From contig JADIMN010000021.1 of assembly GCA_017694735.1 (NCBI GenBank), positions 1-26,339 on the forward strand: 26,339 bases of DNA, written 5' to 3'. Each line of letters opens with the position of its first letter. The stretch's first letter is position 1. Shown piece by piece: positions 8,890 through 15,897 of this stretch. A program made the position numbers and the translations under genes. The notes under the pieces are model-generated. The model was given only the letters and a program-made list of their open reading frames with translations. It was not told the DNA's origin and did not search any database. This DNA comes from Candidatus Alectryobacillus merdavium. Its GTDB lineage: Bacteria > Bacillota_I > Bacilli_A > RFN20 > CAG-826.

Positions 8890-9379
8890 TTTACTTAATC
8901 TTTATAATCAACAAGAAAAATTAGACAAAGAAATTCAAGAAAAGCATGATGTTTCTTATTCAAGTACAAGAAATGATCGTTTTCTTGCTTTTCTTGTCGA
9001 ACTTGGCGAATTTGCAAATGCAACTCGATGTTTTAAATTTTGGTCTTATAAGCCAAGTGAAAGCAAAGAAAGATTACTAGATGAATTTGCTGATGGTTTG
9101 CATTTTATTCTTTCAATTGGTATTGATTTAAATTTAAAAATAGAAGAAATCGAAGTTGAAAACGTTAAGGATGAAAACAAAAAAACAACAGATTATATTT
9201 TAGATACTTATTCTAATTTTACTAATTTTATTAATGATATTTCTTACGAAAATTATTATGCAACTTTTGAGTCGTTTTTGAGAATTATTTTTTCTTTATC
9301 CTTTAACGACGGCGACGTATTAAACGCTTATTATTTAAAACTTGGAATCAATTATAAAAGACAAGAAGAAAATTATTAA
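8879..9379 (+). CDS. dut: Dimeric all-alpha dUTPase (dUTPase_2 / MazG-like family)
   Basis: A 166-residue protein with the helical NTP pyrophosphatase fold of dimeric dUTPases, which convert dUTP to dUMP and pyrophosphate to keep uracil out of DNA. The Mg2+-binding motifs are visible: E41/E44 in VELGEFAN and E69/D72 in DEFADGLHF, with the helix TRCFKFWSYKPS between them as in this family. I chose the ATG at 8879; the frame is open to a TTG at 8870, but MKINLLNLYNQQ matches the usual N-terminus. The gene overlaps the end of glgP by 11 nt, so it is translated as part of the glycogen operon. It ends tail to tail with the DUF523 gene (4-nt overlap) with no visible terminator. It is unrelated to the trimeric beta dUTPase. 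Confidence 0.85.
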   Translation: MKINLLNLYNQQEKLDKEIQEKHDVSYSSTRNDRFLAFLVELGEFANATRCFKFWSYKPSESKERLLDEFADGLHFILSIGIDLNLKIEEIEVENVKDENKKTTDYILDTYSNFTNFINDISYENYYATFESFLRIIFSLSFNDGDVLNAYYLKLGINYKRQEENY

Positions 9380-9822
9380 ACTAGTTTTTCTATATCTTTT
9401 TCACTATAAACAATAACATTATTTTCTTTTAATTTTTGAGTTAATAGGCCGCTTCCATTTATAAGATTACCTTTAAATTGTCCATCATAAATGTAATCAA
9501 CGCCGCAACATGGTGATTTTTCTTTGAGAATAGCGAATTTAATATTATATAGTTTTGTTATATATACAATTTTTTCAATTTGCGAATTTAATTTATTAGT
9601 TAAATTTTTACCCGATTTGTCAAAGGCTTGGTTATTTTTGTTTAGCTCAATTGGATAGCGAGGAGTTTTTAATCCAGACATTACTTCTGGGCAGATTGGA
9701 ATGATATTGTATCTTTCTTTTACTTTTTCAATATCTTTCAAATAACAATCTTTTCCATCGTATCTTGTCTTAGAACCTAGCAAACATGAACTTACTAATA
9801 TATATTCTATTTTTTCTTCCAT
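9376..9822 (-). CDS. DUF523 protein, TudS-like (possible Fe-S thiouracil desulfurase)
   Basis: A 148-residue stand-alone DUF523 protein. Known members of this family (TudS) hold a [4Fe-4S] cluster on three cysteines and remove sulfur from 2-thiouracil; the physiological role of most members is unproved. Visible motifs are C13 in VSSCLLGSKTRYDG, C44 in PICPEVMSGLKTPR, and C105-C106 in LKEKSPCCGV, followed by GNLINGSGLLTQKL. These are all the hallmark positions of the family. It lacks the DUF1722 domain found fused in some relatives. The start lacks a Shine-Dalgarno; the nearest -10 is the minus-strand half of the palindrome at 9842-9851. The family assignment is firm; desulfurase activity is inferred from known relatives. 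Confidence 0.82.
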   Translation of the reverse strand: MEEKIEYILVSSCLLGSKTRYDGKDCYLKDIEKVKERYNIIPICPEVMSGLKTPRYPIELNKNNQAFDKSGKNLTNKLNSQIEKIVYITKLYNIKFAILKEKSPCCGVDYIYDGQFKGNLINGSGLLTQKLKENNVIVYSEKDIEKLV

Positions 9823-9841
9823 AATTTTATTTATTTCTAGT

Positions 9842-9851
9842 TATAATTATA
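9842..9851. promoter_or_regulatory. Palindromic bidirectional -10 element
   Basis: TATAATTATA is a perfect 10-bp palindrome in the 32-bp gap between two divergent genes. It reads TATAAT on the plus strand (9842-9847, 7 nt before the peptidase ATG) and TATAAT on the minus strand (9851-9846, 23 nt before the DUF523 ATG). No convincing -35 is present in either direction, and neither gene has a Shine-Dalgarno. Confidence 0.55.
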
Positions 9852-9854
9852 TAC

Positions 9855-10496
9855 ATGGATTACAATTATTTCACTTACGAAGGAAAAATATATAAAATCA
9901 TTTACAAAAGAAAAAGAATTAAAAATGTAATATTTCACTTAAATGATGATGTCTTTAATATTTCTCTTCCATATAGAGAGAAGGAAGAAAAAGCTTATCA
10001 GTTATTAAACAGATATGTTGGAAAAAAATTAATTGAGAGAAGTATTAAGAAAAATTATTTTTTATTAGATAAATATATTTATGTTTTTGGTGAAAAGAAA
10101 TTTTGTTTTCCAAATGGAAAGTATTTTATATTAAATAAATATATTTCCTTTAATACAATAGATGAATTTTACGAAAAAATAAAGTCACAATATTTAGAGT
10201 ATTTAATTGATAGAGTTAATTATTTTAAAAGTAAAATGGGAATTACAACAAATTATTTAATTAAAGTTCGAAAAATGAATAGAACTTTTGGAAATAATTG
10301 TAAATCCAAAAAAACATTAACGTTTTCATTTGTATTAATTCATTATTCAAAAGAAGTTATAGATAGTGTTGTAATTCACGAATTAGCTCATGATTTGTTT
10401 TTTGATCATTCATCTAATTTTTATAATGTCGTCTATAATTATTGCCCAAATTATGATATTCTTAGAAAACAACTTGTTAAAGGAGAATTTTTATGA
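9855..10496 (+). CDS. YgjP-like (DUF45) zinc metallopeptidase
   Basis: A 213-residue protein of the YgjP/DUF45 zincin family, cytosolic relatives of SprT/M48 peptidases whose substrates are mostly unknown. The zinc site is HELAH at 175-179 (VVIHELAHDLFFDHS), with a third ligand candidate at H185. The following F-Y-x(5)-Y-C-P-N-Y pattern matches the family ending, in which a proline follows a tyrosine/aromatic stretch. The N-terminal half (YEGKIYKIIYKRKRIKNV) is a beta-rich domain typical of the family. There is no signal peptide or membrane segment. No Shine-Dalgarno precedes the ATG; the -10 lies only 7 nt upstream, so a leaderless mRNA is likely. Its TGA stop overlaps the methyltransferase start (ATGA). 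The specific substrate is unknown. Confidence 0.83.
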   Translation: MDYNYFTYEGKIYKIIYKRKRIKNVIFHLNDDVFNISLPYREKEEKAYQLLNRYVGKKLIERSIKKNYFLLDKYIYVFGEKKFCFPNGKYFILNKYISFNTIDEFYEKIKSQYLEYLIDRVNYFKSKMGITTNYLIKVRKMNRTFGNNCKSKKTLTFSFVLIHYSKEVIDSVVIHELAHDLFFDHSSNFYNVVYNYCPNYDILRKQLVKGEFL

Positions 10497-11236
10497 TTAA
10501 AGAAATAACTTCAATTAATAATTCCCTGATAAAAGAAACTTTAAATATTTTAAAAGATAAAAAGTCAAAATATTTTATAGTTGAAAGTAAACATCTTTTA
10601 CAAATGGCCTTACAAAGCGATTTAGTTATTAGAGTTTTTACTTTAGAAAAACTAGATATAGACGATAGTATTGAACAAATAATTATTAATAAAAAAATAA
10701 TGGATAAATTATCTAATTTAAAAAATTCAAGTGACGTTATATGTGTATGTAAGAAAAAAGATGAATTTATAAAAAATGATAATTTATTAATTTATTTAGA
10801 TTACATTCAAGATCCTGGAAATCTTGGAACTATAATAAGAAGTGGTCTAGCTTTTGGAATAAAAAATTTTTTATTAAGTAAAAATTGTGTTTCAATCTAT
10901 AACTTTAAGACAATAATGGCCTCGCAAGGAGGAATTTTTGATATTAATTTTAAAACTATTTTAGAAACTAACGAATTAAAAGAATATAAAAAAACTTATA
11001 CATTTCTTGGTTTTGCTTTAAGCGATGATTGTAAAAATTTTAACGAATTTTCATTTAATAAAAACGAAAATTATATGTTAATTTTTGGGAATGAAGGAAA
11101 TGGAATAAGTAAAGATGTTTTAAATATCTGTGACCATAAATTGATTATACCAATTAAAAATATTGACTCTTTAAATGTCGCAATTTGCTTTTCTATAGTC
11201 GCATACTTATTAAATATTAAATATTTAAATCACTAA
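10493..11236 (+). CDS. SpoU/TrmH-family RNA 2'-O-methyltransferase (YsgA-like)
   Basis: A 247-residue SPOUT-class RNA ribose methyltransferase using S-adenosylmethionine. Motif 1 is DPGNLGTIIRSGLAFG with the catalytic-loop N and R, motif 2 is LIFGNEGNGIS, and motif 3 is SLNVAICFSIVAYLL, which together build the trefoil knot. The N-terminal about 90 residues form the usual SpoU substrate-binding domain (FIVESKHLLQMAL). An AAAGGAGA site precedes the ATG, which overlaps the peptidase stop. A methyltransferase immediately upstream of pheS-pheT is the arrangement seen in Bacillus (ysgA), supporting that orthology. Whether it modifies 23S rRNA or tRNA cannot be told from the sequence. Confidence 0.9.
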   Translation: MIKEITSINNSLIKETLNILKDKKSKYFIVESKHLLQMALQSDLVIRVFTLEKLDIDDSIEQIIINKKIMDKLSNLKNSSDVICVCKKKDEFIKNDNLLIYLDYIQDPGNLGTIIRSGLAFGIKNFLLSKNCVSIYNFKTIMASQGGIFDINFKTILETNELKEYKKTYTFLGFALSDDCKNFNEFSFNKNENYMLIFGNEGNGISKDVLNICDHKLIIPIKNIDSLNVAICFSIVAYLLNIKYLNH

Positions 11237-11247
11237 CTTTCTTTTGT

Positions 11248-11276
11248 TTTACTTTCTAACTAAATTTTAGTAAAAT
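11248..11276 (+). promoter_or_regulatory. Probable promoter of the pheS T-box transcript
   Basis: TTTACT (11248-11253), a 17-bp spacer and TAAAAT (11271-11276) predict a start near 11281-11283. This is exactly where the T-box Stem I base begins, which strengthens an otherwise moderate match. Confidence 0.5.
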
Positions 11277-11280
11277 AAGA

Positions 11281-11486
11281 ATGCGATAATTAAGAAATAG
11301 TAAAGAAATCAATGTTATCAAAGTGAGTAGTGGACAGTGAAAACACTACATAATATATTTCTCGAATTCACCTTATAGCATCTAGGTAATGCTAGCGTTT
11401 GTTGCGTTAAAACTCAATTAAGTGCGTTATTATACGAAAAAGGATGGTAACACGGAAAAATTCGCTCCTTTATTTAGGAGTTTTTT
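11281..11486 (+). promoter_or_regulatory. T-box riboswitch, tRNA-Phe (UUC specifier)
   Basis: A leader upstream of pheS with full T-box architecture. The base of Stem I pairs 11281-11289 (AUGCgAUAA) with 11374-11382 (UUAUaGCAU). Above it lies the specifier loop, whose 3' side reads GAAUUCAC with UUC at 11368-11370 followed by A; an AGAAAUA/UAUUUCU helix closes the loop. The T-box sequence AGGATGGTAACACGG is at 11441-11455, and its TGGT bulge can pair with the ACCA end of uncharged tRNA-Phe. The intrinsic terminator is the hairpin CTCCT/AGGAG at 11465-11480 followed by a T run at 11481-11486. Uncharged tRNA-Phe is expected to favour the antiterminator and switch on pheST. Confidence 0.92.
11465..11486 (+). 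terminator. T-box regulated terminator before pheS
   Basis: Short hairpin CTCCT-(TTATTT)-AGGAG followed by six T residues. Its 5' side lies just after the T-box element, so it competes with the antiterminator. The stem is short, as expected for a conditional terminator in AT-rich DNA. Confidence 0.75.
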
Positions 11487-11503
11487 ATTTTGGTAGGTAT
11501 TTT

Positions 11504-12541
11504 ATGGAAAAAGAAACGATTTTAAAATTAAAAGAAGATTTAATTAAAGATTTAGAAAACGTTACTAATAGTCATGATTTAGAGGAGATAAGTATTAAAT
11601 ATTTATCTAAAAAATCAACTTTATCTCAAGCAATGCAATCTTTTAGAACATTATCAAGAGAAGAAAAAGTTGAATATGGAAAATTAATTAACGAAGTTAG
11701 AACTTTTATTGAAAGTAAAATTTCAGAAGTATCTAAAAAAGTAAAAGAAAAAGAACTTATTGATAAACTAGAATCAGATAAGATAGATATTACCGCTCCA
11801 TCTTCATTGATTTCTACTGGTGCGAAAAATCCTTTTTATCTCGTTTCAGACGAAATCGTTGATATTTTTGTATCAATGGGATTTAAGGTAGTCGAAGGAC
11901 CTGAAGTTGAAAGTGATCATTATAATTTTGAATTGTTAAATATTCCAAAAAACCACCCAGCAAGAGATATGCAAGATACTTTTTATATTAATTCCAATTT
12001 ACTTTTAAGAACCCATACCTCTCCTGCACAAGCACATGAATTAGAAAAGAATCCAAATAAACCTTTAATGATTATTTGTCCTGGAAAAACTTATAGAAGA
12101 GATGATGACGATATGACACATTCTCATCAATTTGCTCAAGTCGAAGGATTAGTTGTTGGAAAAGGCATTACTTTAGCAAATTTAAAAGCAACACTAGAAC
12201 TTTTTGTTAAAAAGATGTTTGGCGAGAAAAGAGAAATTAGATTACGTTCAAGCTATTTTCCTTTTACAGAACCAAGTGTTGAAGTTGATGTTTCTTGCGC
12301 TGAATGTAATGGAAAGGGTTGTCAAGTTTGCAAAGGTACCGGTTACATCGAGATTTTAGGCGCTGGCATGGTTCATCCTAATGTATTAAAAATGGCAAAT
12401 TATGATCCAGAGATTTATTCTGGATTTGCATTTGGTGTTGGAATTGAGAGAGTAGCAATGCTTAGATACGACATTAATGATATTAGAAAAATTTATACAA
12501 ATGATATTAGATTTTTGAATCAATTTAAAAAGAGAGGTTAA
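11504..12541 (+). CDS. pheS: Phenylalanyl-tRNA synthetase alpha subunit
   Basis: The catalytic alpha subunit (345 residues) of the alpha2beta2 phenylalanyl-tRNA synthetase, which charges tRNA-Phe. The N-terminal coiled-coil tRNA-binding region (about residues 1-90) is followed by the class II core: motif 2 in RTHTSPAQAHEL and PGKTYRRDDDDMTHSHQF, phenylalanine-site SYFPFTEPSVEVDVSC, and motif 3 in GFAFGVGIERVAMLRY. A four-cysteine insertion CAECNGKGCQVCKGTG is typical of Firmicute PheS. I placed the start at MEKETILK; the frame is open back to 11444, but that ATG lies inside the T-box element and would add 20 residues encoded by the terminator. The pheT gene follows after 2 nt. Confidence 0.96.
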   Translation: MEKETILKLKEDLIKDLENVTNSHDLEEISIKYLSKKSTLSQAMQSFRTLSREEKVEYGKLINEVRTFIESKISEVSKKVKEKELIDKLESDKIDITAPSSLISTGAKNPFYLVSDEIVDIFVSMGFKVVEGPEVESDHYNFELLNIPKNHPARDMQDTFYINSNLLLRTHTSPAQAHELEKNPNKPLMIICPGKTYRRDDDDMTHSHQFAQVEGLVVGKGITLANLKATLELFVKKMFGEKREIRLRSSYFPFTEPSVEVDVSCAECNGKGCQVCKGTGYIEILGAGMVHPNVLKMANYDPEIYSGFAFGVGIERVAMLRYDINDIRKIYTNDIRFLNQFKKRG

Positions 12542-12543
12542 AT

Positions 12544-14943
12544 ATGAAAGTAAGTTTCAAAGAATTATCAAAATATGTTGATTTAACAAATATTAACCCA
12601 TATGATTTAGCAAACAAATTAACATTTGCTGGAATCGAAGTAGAAGAGGTTAAAAAACTTTCTAGTGCCAATAATCTTTGTATTGGCCAGGTCATATTTT
12701 GCGAAAATATGCCAGAAAGCGATCATCTTCATTTGACTAAAGTTGATGTCGGAAACGAAATTCTTGATATCGTTTGCGGTGCTCCAAATGTAAGAAAAGG
12801 CTTAAAGGTTATTGTTGCAAAAGTAGGTGCTAAGTTACCTGGCGGAGAAATAAAAAAAGGATTTATAAGAGGCCATGAAAGTAACGGAATGTTATGTTCT
12901 CTCTTAGAACTTGGAGTAGACAAAAAATATTTAACACAAAATCAAATTGATGGTATCGAAGAACTCGATGACAAAGCTACCGTCGGTGATACTAATGTTT
13001 TAGAATACTTAGGATTAGATGATTATGTACTCGATCTTAAATTATTAGCAAACAGAAGCGATTGCAATGCTCTTTTAAATGTTGCAAAAGAAATTTATTC
13101 AATTTATGAATGTAAACTTAAAGATGTTGATATTGTTTCTTCGAGTATTAAAAAAGAAAATATTGATTTTACAATATATTCCAAAACTGATAAATGTAAA
13201 AAATTCGTAGCAAAAATAATTAAAGGTATTAAAATAAAAGATTCGCCAAGTTGGTTAAAGTATGCTTTGAGAAGCATGGGTGTTAGAAGTATTAATAATA
13301 TAGTTGATATTGGAAACTATGTAATGCTTTTAACTGGACAACCTTTACATATTTATGATTTAGACAAAGTTTGTAAGAATGAATTATATGCTGATTTAAG
13401 TAGTAATGAAAAATTTACTGCTCTTGATGATAAAACTTATGATTTATTAGATGAAGATATTGTAATTAAATCTGGTACAACATTGGAATGTCTAGCTGGA
13501 GTTATGGGAAGTAAGATTTCCTCTGATTCTAATGAGACACAAAATATAATAATAGAAAGTGCTTTATTTGATTCAAAATGTATTAGATTAACGTCAAATC
13601 GTTTAGGATTAAGTAGTGAGTCAAGCCAAAGATTTGTAAAAGGAATTGATCCAACTAATCAAGAGTTTGCAATTGATGTTGCAACACATTTTATTGAACT
13701 TCTATGTGGAGGTGAAATTGCATCACAAACAATAGTATTTGATAATTTAAACCATAAAGATGTCGTTATTTCTTCAAGCTACAAATATATTAATAATAGA
13801 CTTGGAACTAATTTTGATAATTCGTTAATTAAGAAAACACTAAATAGAGTTTTTATTAAAATCAAAGATTTAGATGACGATAATTTTGAAGCATATATTC
13901 CGCATCATAGAATAGATATAACAGATCAAGCAGATCTAAGTGAAGAAGTTATTAGAATCTTAGGTTTTGATAAGATTCAATCTAAATTACCTGTTGTAGA
14001 AATGTTAGTAGGTGGTTTAAGTGATGAGAAAAAGAAAGAAAATTTAGTTAGTGATTTATTAATTAATAATGGTTTTTATAAAGTTATAAATTATTCTTTA
14101 GTTTCTCCTGATGTTGTTAATGATTTTGATATTCTTAATGATAAAGAGGTTAAAATATTAAATCCACTTACTGTTGATCATAGTGTATTAAGAAAAAGTT
14201 TAATACCTTCTTTATTAAATAATATCAACTACAATTTGAATCATAAAAACGAAGATTTTAAAATTTTTGAAATTTCTAATGTTTATTCTGAAAATAAAAA
14301 TGTTTTAGTTCTTTCCGCTGCATTATGTGGAAATAATCTTTATCATCATCAATTAAATAAGATTAAATATTCTTTTTATGATTTAAAAGGTATTTTAGAG
14401 TCAATATGTGATCTACTTGGCATATCTTATACAAGATATCAATTATTAAATGTCGAAAAAGAAAACAAGTATTTTAACTTTGGTAAGAGTGCTTATTTTA
14501 AGCTTAATGGCAAAGTAATTGGTGCTTTTGGTGAGATTCATCCAAATATTTATGACAAATATGAAATTAAACAAAGCAGTAATGTAATTGTTATGCAAAT
14601 TAACTTAACTGAATTATTTGCAACTAAAACAAGCATTATAAAATCAAAAGAATTGTCAAAATTTTTGGATGTCAGAAGAGATTTAGCCTTAATTTGTGAT
14701 AAAAATTTGTCAATTGGACAAATAATTAGAGAAATTTCTAAATGTTCAAGTTTGATAAGTAATGTAGAAATATTTGATATTTTTGAAAGTGAACAATTAA
14801 AATCAAATAATAAAAAATCACTTGCTTTTTCAATTACATTTACTGCTTATGATTCAACTTTAAAAGAAGATGAAATCAATCAAATTTTAAATAAGGTTAT
14901 TTCTAATTTAGAAACAAATCTAAAAGTGGAGTTAAGAAAATGA
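12544..14943 (+). CDS. pheT: Phenylalanyl-tRNA synthetase beta subunit
   Basis: The 799-residue beta subunit, carrying the editing site for mischarged Tyr-tRNA-Phe and the tRNA-anchoring domains. In order: the N-terminal B1 part (VSFKELSKYVDL), the EMAP-like tRNA-binding domain at about 40-150 (CIGQVIFCENMPESDHLHLT, GAPNVRKGLKVIVA), the B3/B4 editing domain at about 210-380 (NNIVDIGNYVMLLTGQPLH), B5 (LGTNFDNSLIKKTLNRV, DLSEEVIRILGFDKI), the inactive synthetase-like domain (GAFGEIHPNIYDKYEI), and the C-terminal FDX-ACB domain (FLDVRRDLALICDKNLSIGQ). Length is normal for the family. An AGAGG site spans the pheS end, so the two subunits are made together. The TGA stop overlaps the next gene by ATGA. 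Confidence 0.96.
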   Translation: MKVSFKELSKYVDLTNINPYDLANKLTFAGIEVEEVKKLSSANNLCIGQVIFCENMPESDHLHLTKVDVGNEILDIVCGAPNVRKGLKVIVAKVGAKLPGGEIKKGFIRGHESNGMLCSLLELGVDKKYLTQNQIDGIEELDDKATVGDTNVLEYLGLDDYVLDLKLLANRSDCNALLNVAKEIYSIYECKLKDVDIVSSSIKKENIDFTIYSKTDKCKKFVAKIIKGIKIKDSPSWLKYALRSMGVRSINNIVDIGNYVMLLTGQPLHIYDLDKVCKNELYADLSSNEKFTALDDKTYDLLDEDIVIKSGTTLECLAGVMGSKISSDSNETQNIIIESALFDSKCIRLTSNRLGLSSESSQRFVKGIDPTNQEFAIDVATHFIELLCGGEIASQTIVFDNLNHKDVVISSSYKYINNRLGTNFDNSLIKKTLNRVFIKIKDLDDDNFEAYIPHHRIDITDQADLSEEVIRILGFDKIQSKLPVVEMLVGGLSDEKKKENLVSDLLINNGFYKVINYSLVSPDVVNDFDILNDKEVKILNPLTVDHSVLRKSLIPSLLNNINYNLNHKNEDFKIFEISNVYSENKNVLVLSAALCGNNLYHHQLNKIKYSFYDLKGILESICDLLGISYTRYQLLNVEKENKYFNFGKSAYFKLNGKVIGAFGEIHPNIYDKYEIKQSSNVIVMQINLTELFATKTSIIKSKELSKFLDVRRDLALICDKNLSIGQIIREISKCSSLISNVEIFDIFESEQLKSNNKKSLAFSITFTAYDSTLKEDEINQILNKVISNLETNLKVELRK

Positions 14944-15329
14944 AATTAGATATAAGAAAAATTCCTGTAAGCGGCACATACACACAAGAGGAAAATGTTG
15001 TATTAAAAGATGAATTTAATAGTAATGATTTTTTTAATAAATGTAATAGCTGTAATGTTAAGATATGTGCTTCTTCCTGTTATGAGAGAATGATTAGAGT
15101 AGATTTTGATATATCTACTAATTTGAATATTTTAGACAAAGAAAGTGGAAATACTTTTAATAAAGATTTTAGAATAAAAGATACTGTTTATTATACCGAG
15201 GATGAAGAATTAGCAGATAGCGATGATATCGATAAAATTATTATTCTTAACAAAAATATGATTATTGATTTGGATCTAGATATTTATTCTTTAATTGTCT
15301 GTAATATGCCTTTAAATATCGATAAGTAA
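14940..15329 (+). CDS. Probable DUF177 (YceD-like) protein
   Basis: A 129-residue acidic protein that I assign tentatively to DUF177/YceD. The family fits by its layout: an N-terminal beta region, a cysteine pair region followed by a beta segment (CASSCYERMIRVDFDISTNL, compare CxRCLEPxxxP in typical members), an acidic linker (YYTEDEELADSDDIDK), and the closing DLDLDIYSLIVCNMPL, which resembles the DLxxxVxExIxLxxPxKP ending. It carries four spaced cysteines (C35, C38, C43, C47) that could bind a metal; this is inference. DUF177 genes normally sit next to rpmF (ribosomal protein L32), but no rpmF follows. The gene starts inside the pheT stop (ATGA) and is closed by the terminator at 15361, so it rides on the Phe T-box transcript. 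Confidence 0.55.
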   Translation: MKLDIRKIPVSGTYTQEENVVLKDEFNSNDFFNKCNSCNVKICASSCYERMIRVDFDISTNLNILDKESGNTFNKDFRIKDTVYYTEDEELADSDDIDKIIILNKNMIIDLDLDIYSLIVCNMPLNIDK

Positions 15330-15360
15330 AGAAGTAGTTTTATATTAGTTATTTTATAGT

Positions 15361-15390
15361 AGGTTTCTTTTAATTAAGAAACCTTTTTAT
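15361..15390 (+). terminator. Intrinsic terminator after the pheST operon
   Basis: A perfect 9-bp stem AGGTTTCTT / AAGAAACCT around a 6-nt loop (15361-15384) followed by a T-rich tail. It separates the pheST-DUF177 transcript from the mraZ promoter 25 nt further on. Confidence 0.88.
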
Positions 15391-15414
15391 TTTTCAAAAA
15401 AAATGAATTTTAAC

Positions 15415-15442
15415 TTTACAAAATCAAGTTATATAATATAAT
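15415..15442 (+). promoter_or_regulatory. Promoter of the mraZ division operon
   Basis: TTTACA at 15415-15420 and TATAAT at 15437-15442 with a 16-bp spacer, a good sigma-A match. The predicted start is near 15449, immediately before the two MraZ boxes. Confidence 0.65.
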
Positions 15443-15449
15443 ATATTTA

Positions 15450-15469
15450 TAAGTGGTAGAAAGTGGGAG
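15450..15469 (+). promoter_or_regulatory. Tandem MraZ boxes overlapping the mraZ ribosome site
   Basis: Two direct repeats exactly 10 bp apart, TAAGTGGTAG and AAAGTGGGAG. They resemble the mollicute MraZ box pattern AAAGTG(G/T)N3 in tandem at one helical turn; the first has one mismatch. They lie between the predicted transcription start and the mraZ ATG, and the GGGAG of the second box doubles as the Shine-Dalgarno. Autoregulation by MraZ is inferred. Confidence 0.65.
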
Positions 15470-15474
15470 AAATA

Positions 15475-15897
15475 ATGCTATTCTTTGGAAGCTATGAACA
15501 CAACCTTGATAACAAAAATAGAGTAATGTTGCCTTCAAAATTTCGTTCTATGATTAAAGGTAACTTATTTTGTATGACTGGTTTTGAAGGATGTTTAAGT
15601 TTATACACTGAAGATGACTTTAATAAACTTTCACAAAAGCTATCACAATATTCATTTAACTCAAAAGCAGAAAGAGAATATATCAGAACTATTTATGCTA
15701 GTGTTATTGAATTAGAAATTGATAAAGTCGGCAGAATTTTGCTTCCTACAAGTATTGTCAATAAATATGGTATTCCTAAAACTGTATCTATTATAGGAGT
15801 TGGAGATCACTTAGAAATATGGGACACCAATAAATGGAATGAGTATAACAAAAATTCTGAAAAAAACTTTGATATGATTGCTGAGGAATTAAAATGA
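15475..15897 (+). CDS. mraZ: MraZ transcriptional regulator of the division cluster
   Basis: A 140-residue MraZ, a ring-forming DNA-binding protein with two SpoVT-AbrB-like halves that regulates its own division (dcw) operon. The two DNA-binding signatures are visible: LDNKNRVMLPSKFR in the first half and IDKVGRILLPTSIV in the second. I chose ATG 15475 (MLFFGSYEHNLD), which has GGGAG 5 nt upstream; an in-frame GTG at 15463 would consume that site and lies in the MraZ boxes. The stop overlaps rsmH in ATGA. It is first in the reduced cluster mraZ-rsmH-(FtsL-like)-(FtsA-like)-ftsZ, the same order of landmarks as in Mycoplasma. Confidence 0.95.
   Translation: MLFFGSYEHNLDNKNRVMLPSKFRSMIKGNLFCMTGFEGCLSLYTEDDFNKLSQKLSQYSFNSKAEREYIRTIYASVIELEIDKVGRILLPTSIVNKYGIPKTVSIIGVGDHLEIWDTNKWNEYNKNSEKNFDMIAEELK

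Noticed and set aside
11444..11503. Upstream ATG start for pheS
   Set aside because: It lies inside the T-box element and the extension would be encoded by the terminator; MEKETILK at 11504 matches the family N-terminus.
15463..15474. GTG start for mraZ
   Set aside because: It would destroy the only ribosome site (GGGAG) and lies in the operator repeats; MLFFGSYEHNLD is the usual MraZ N-terminus.
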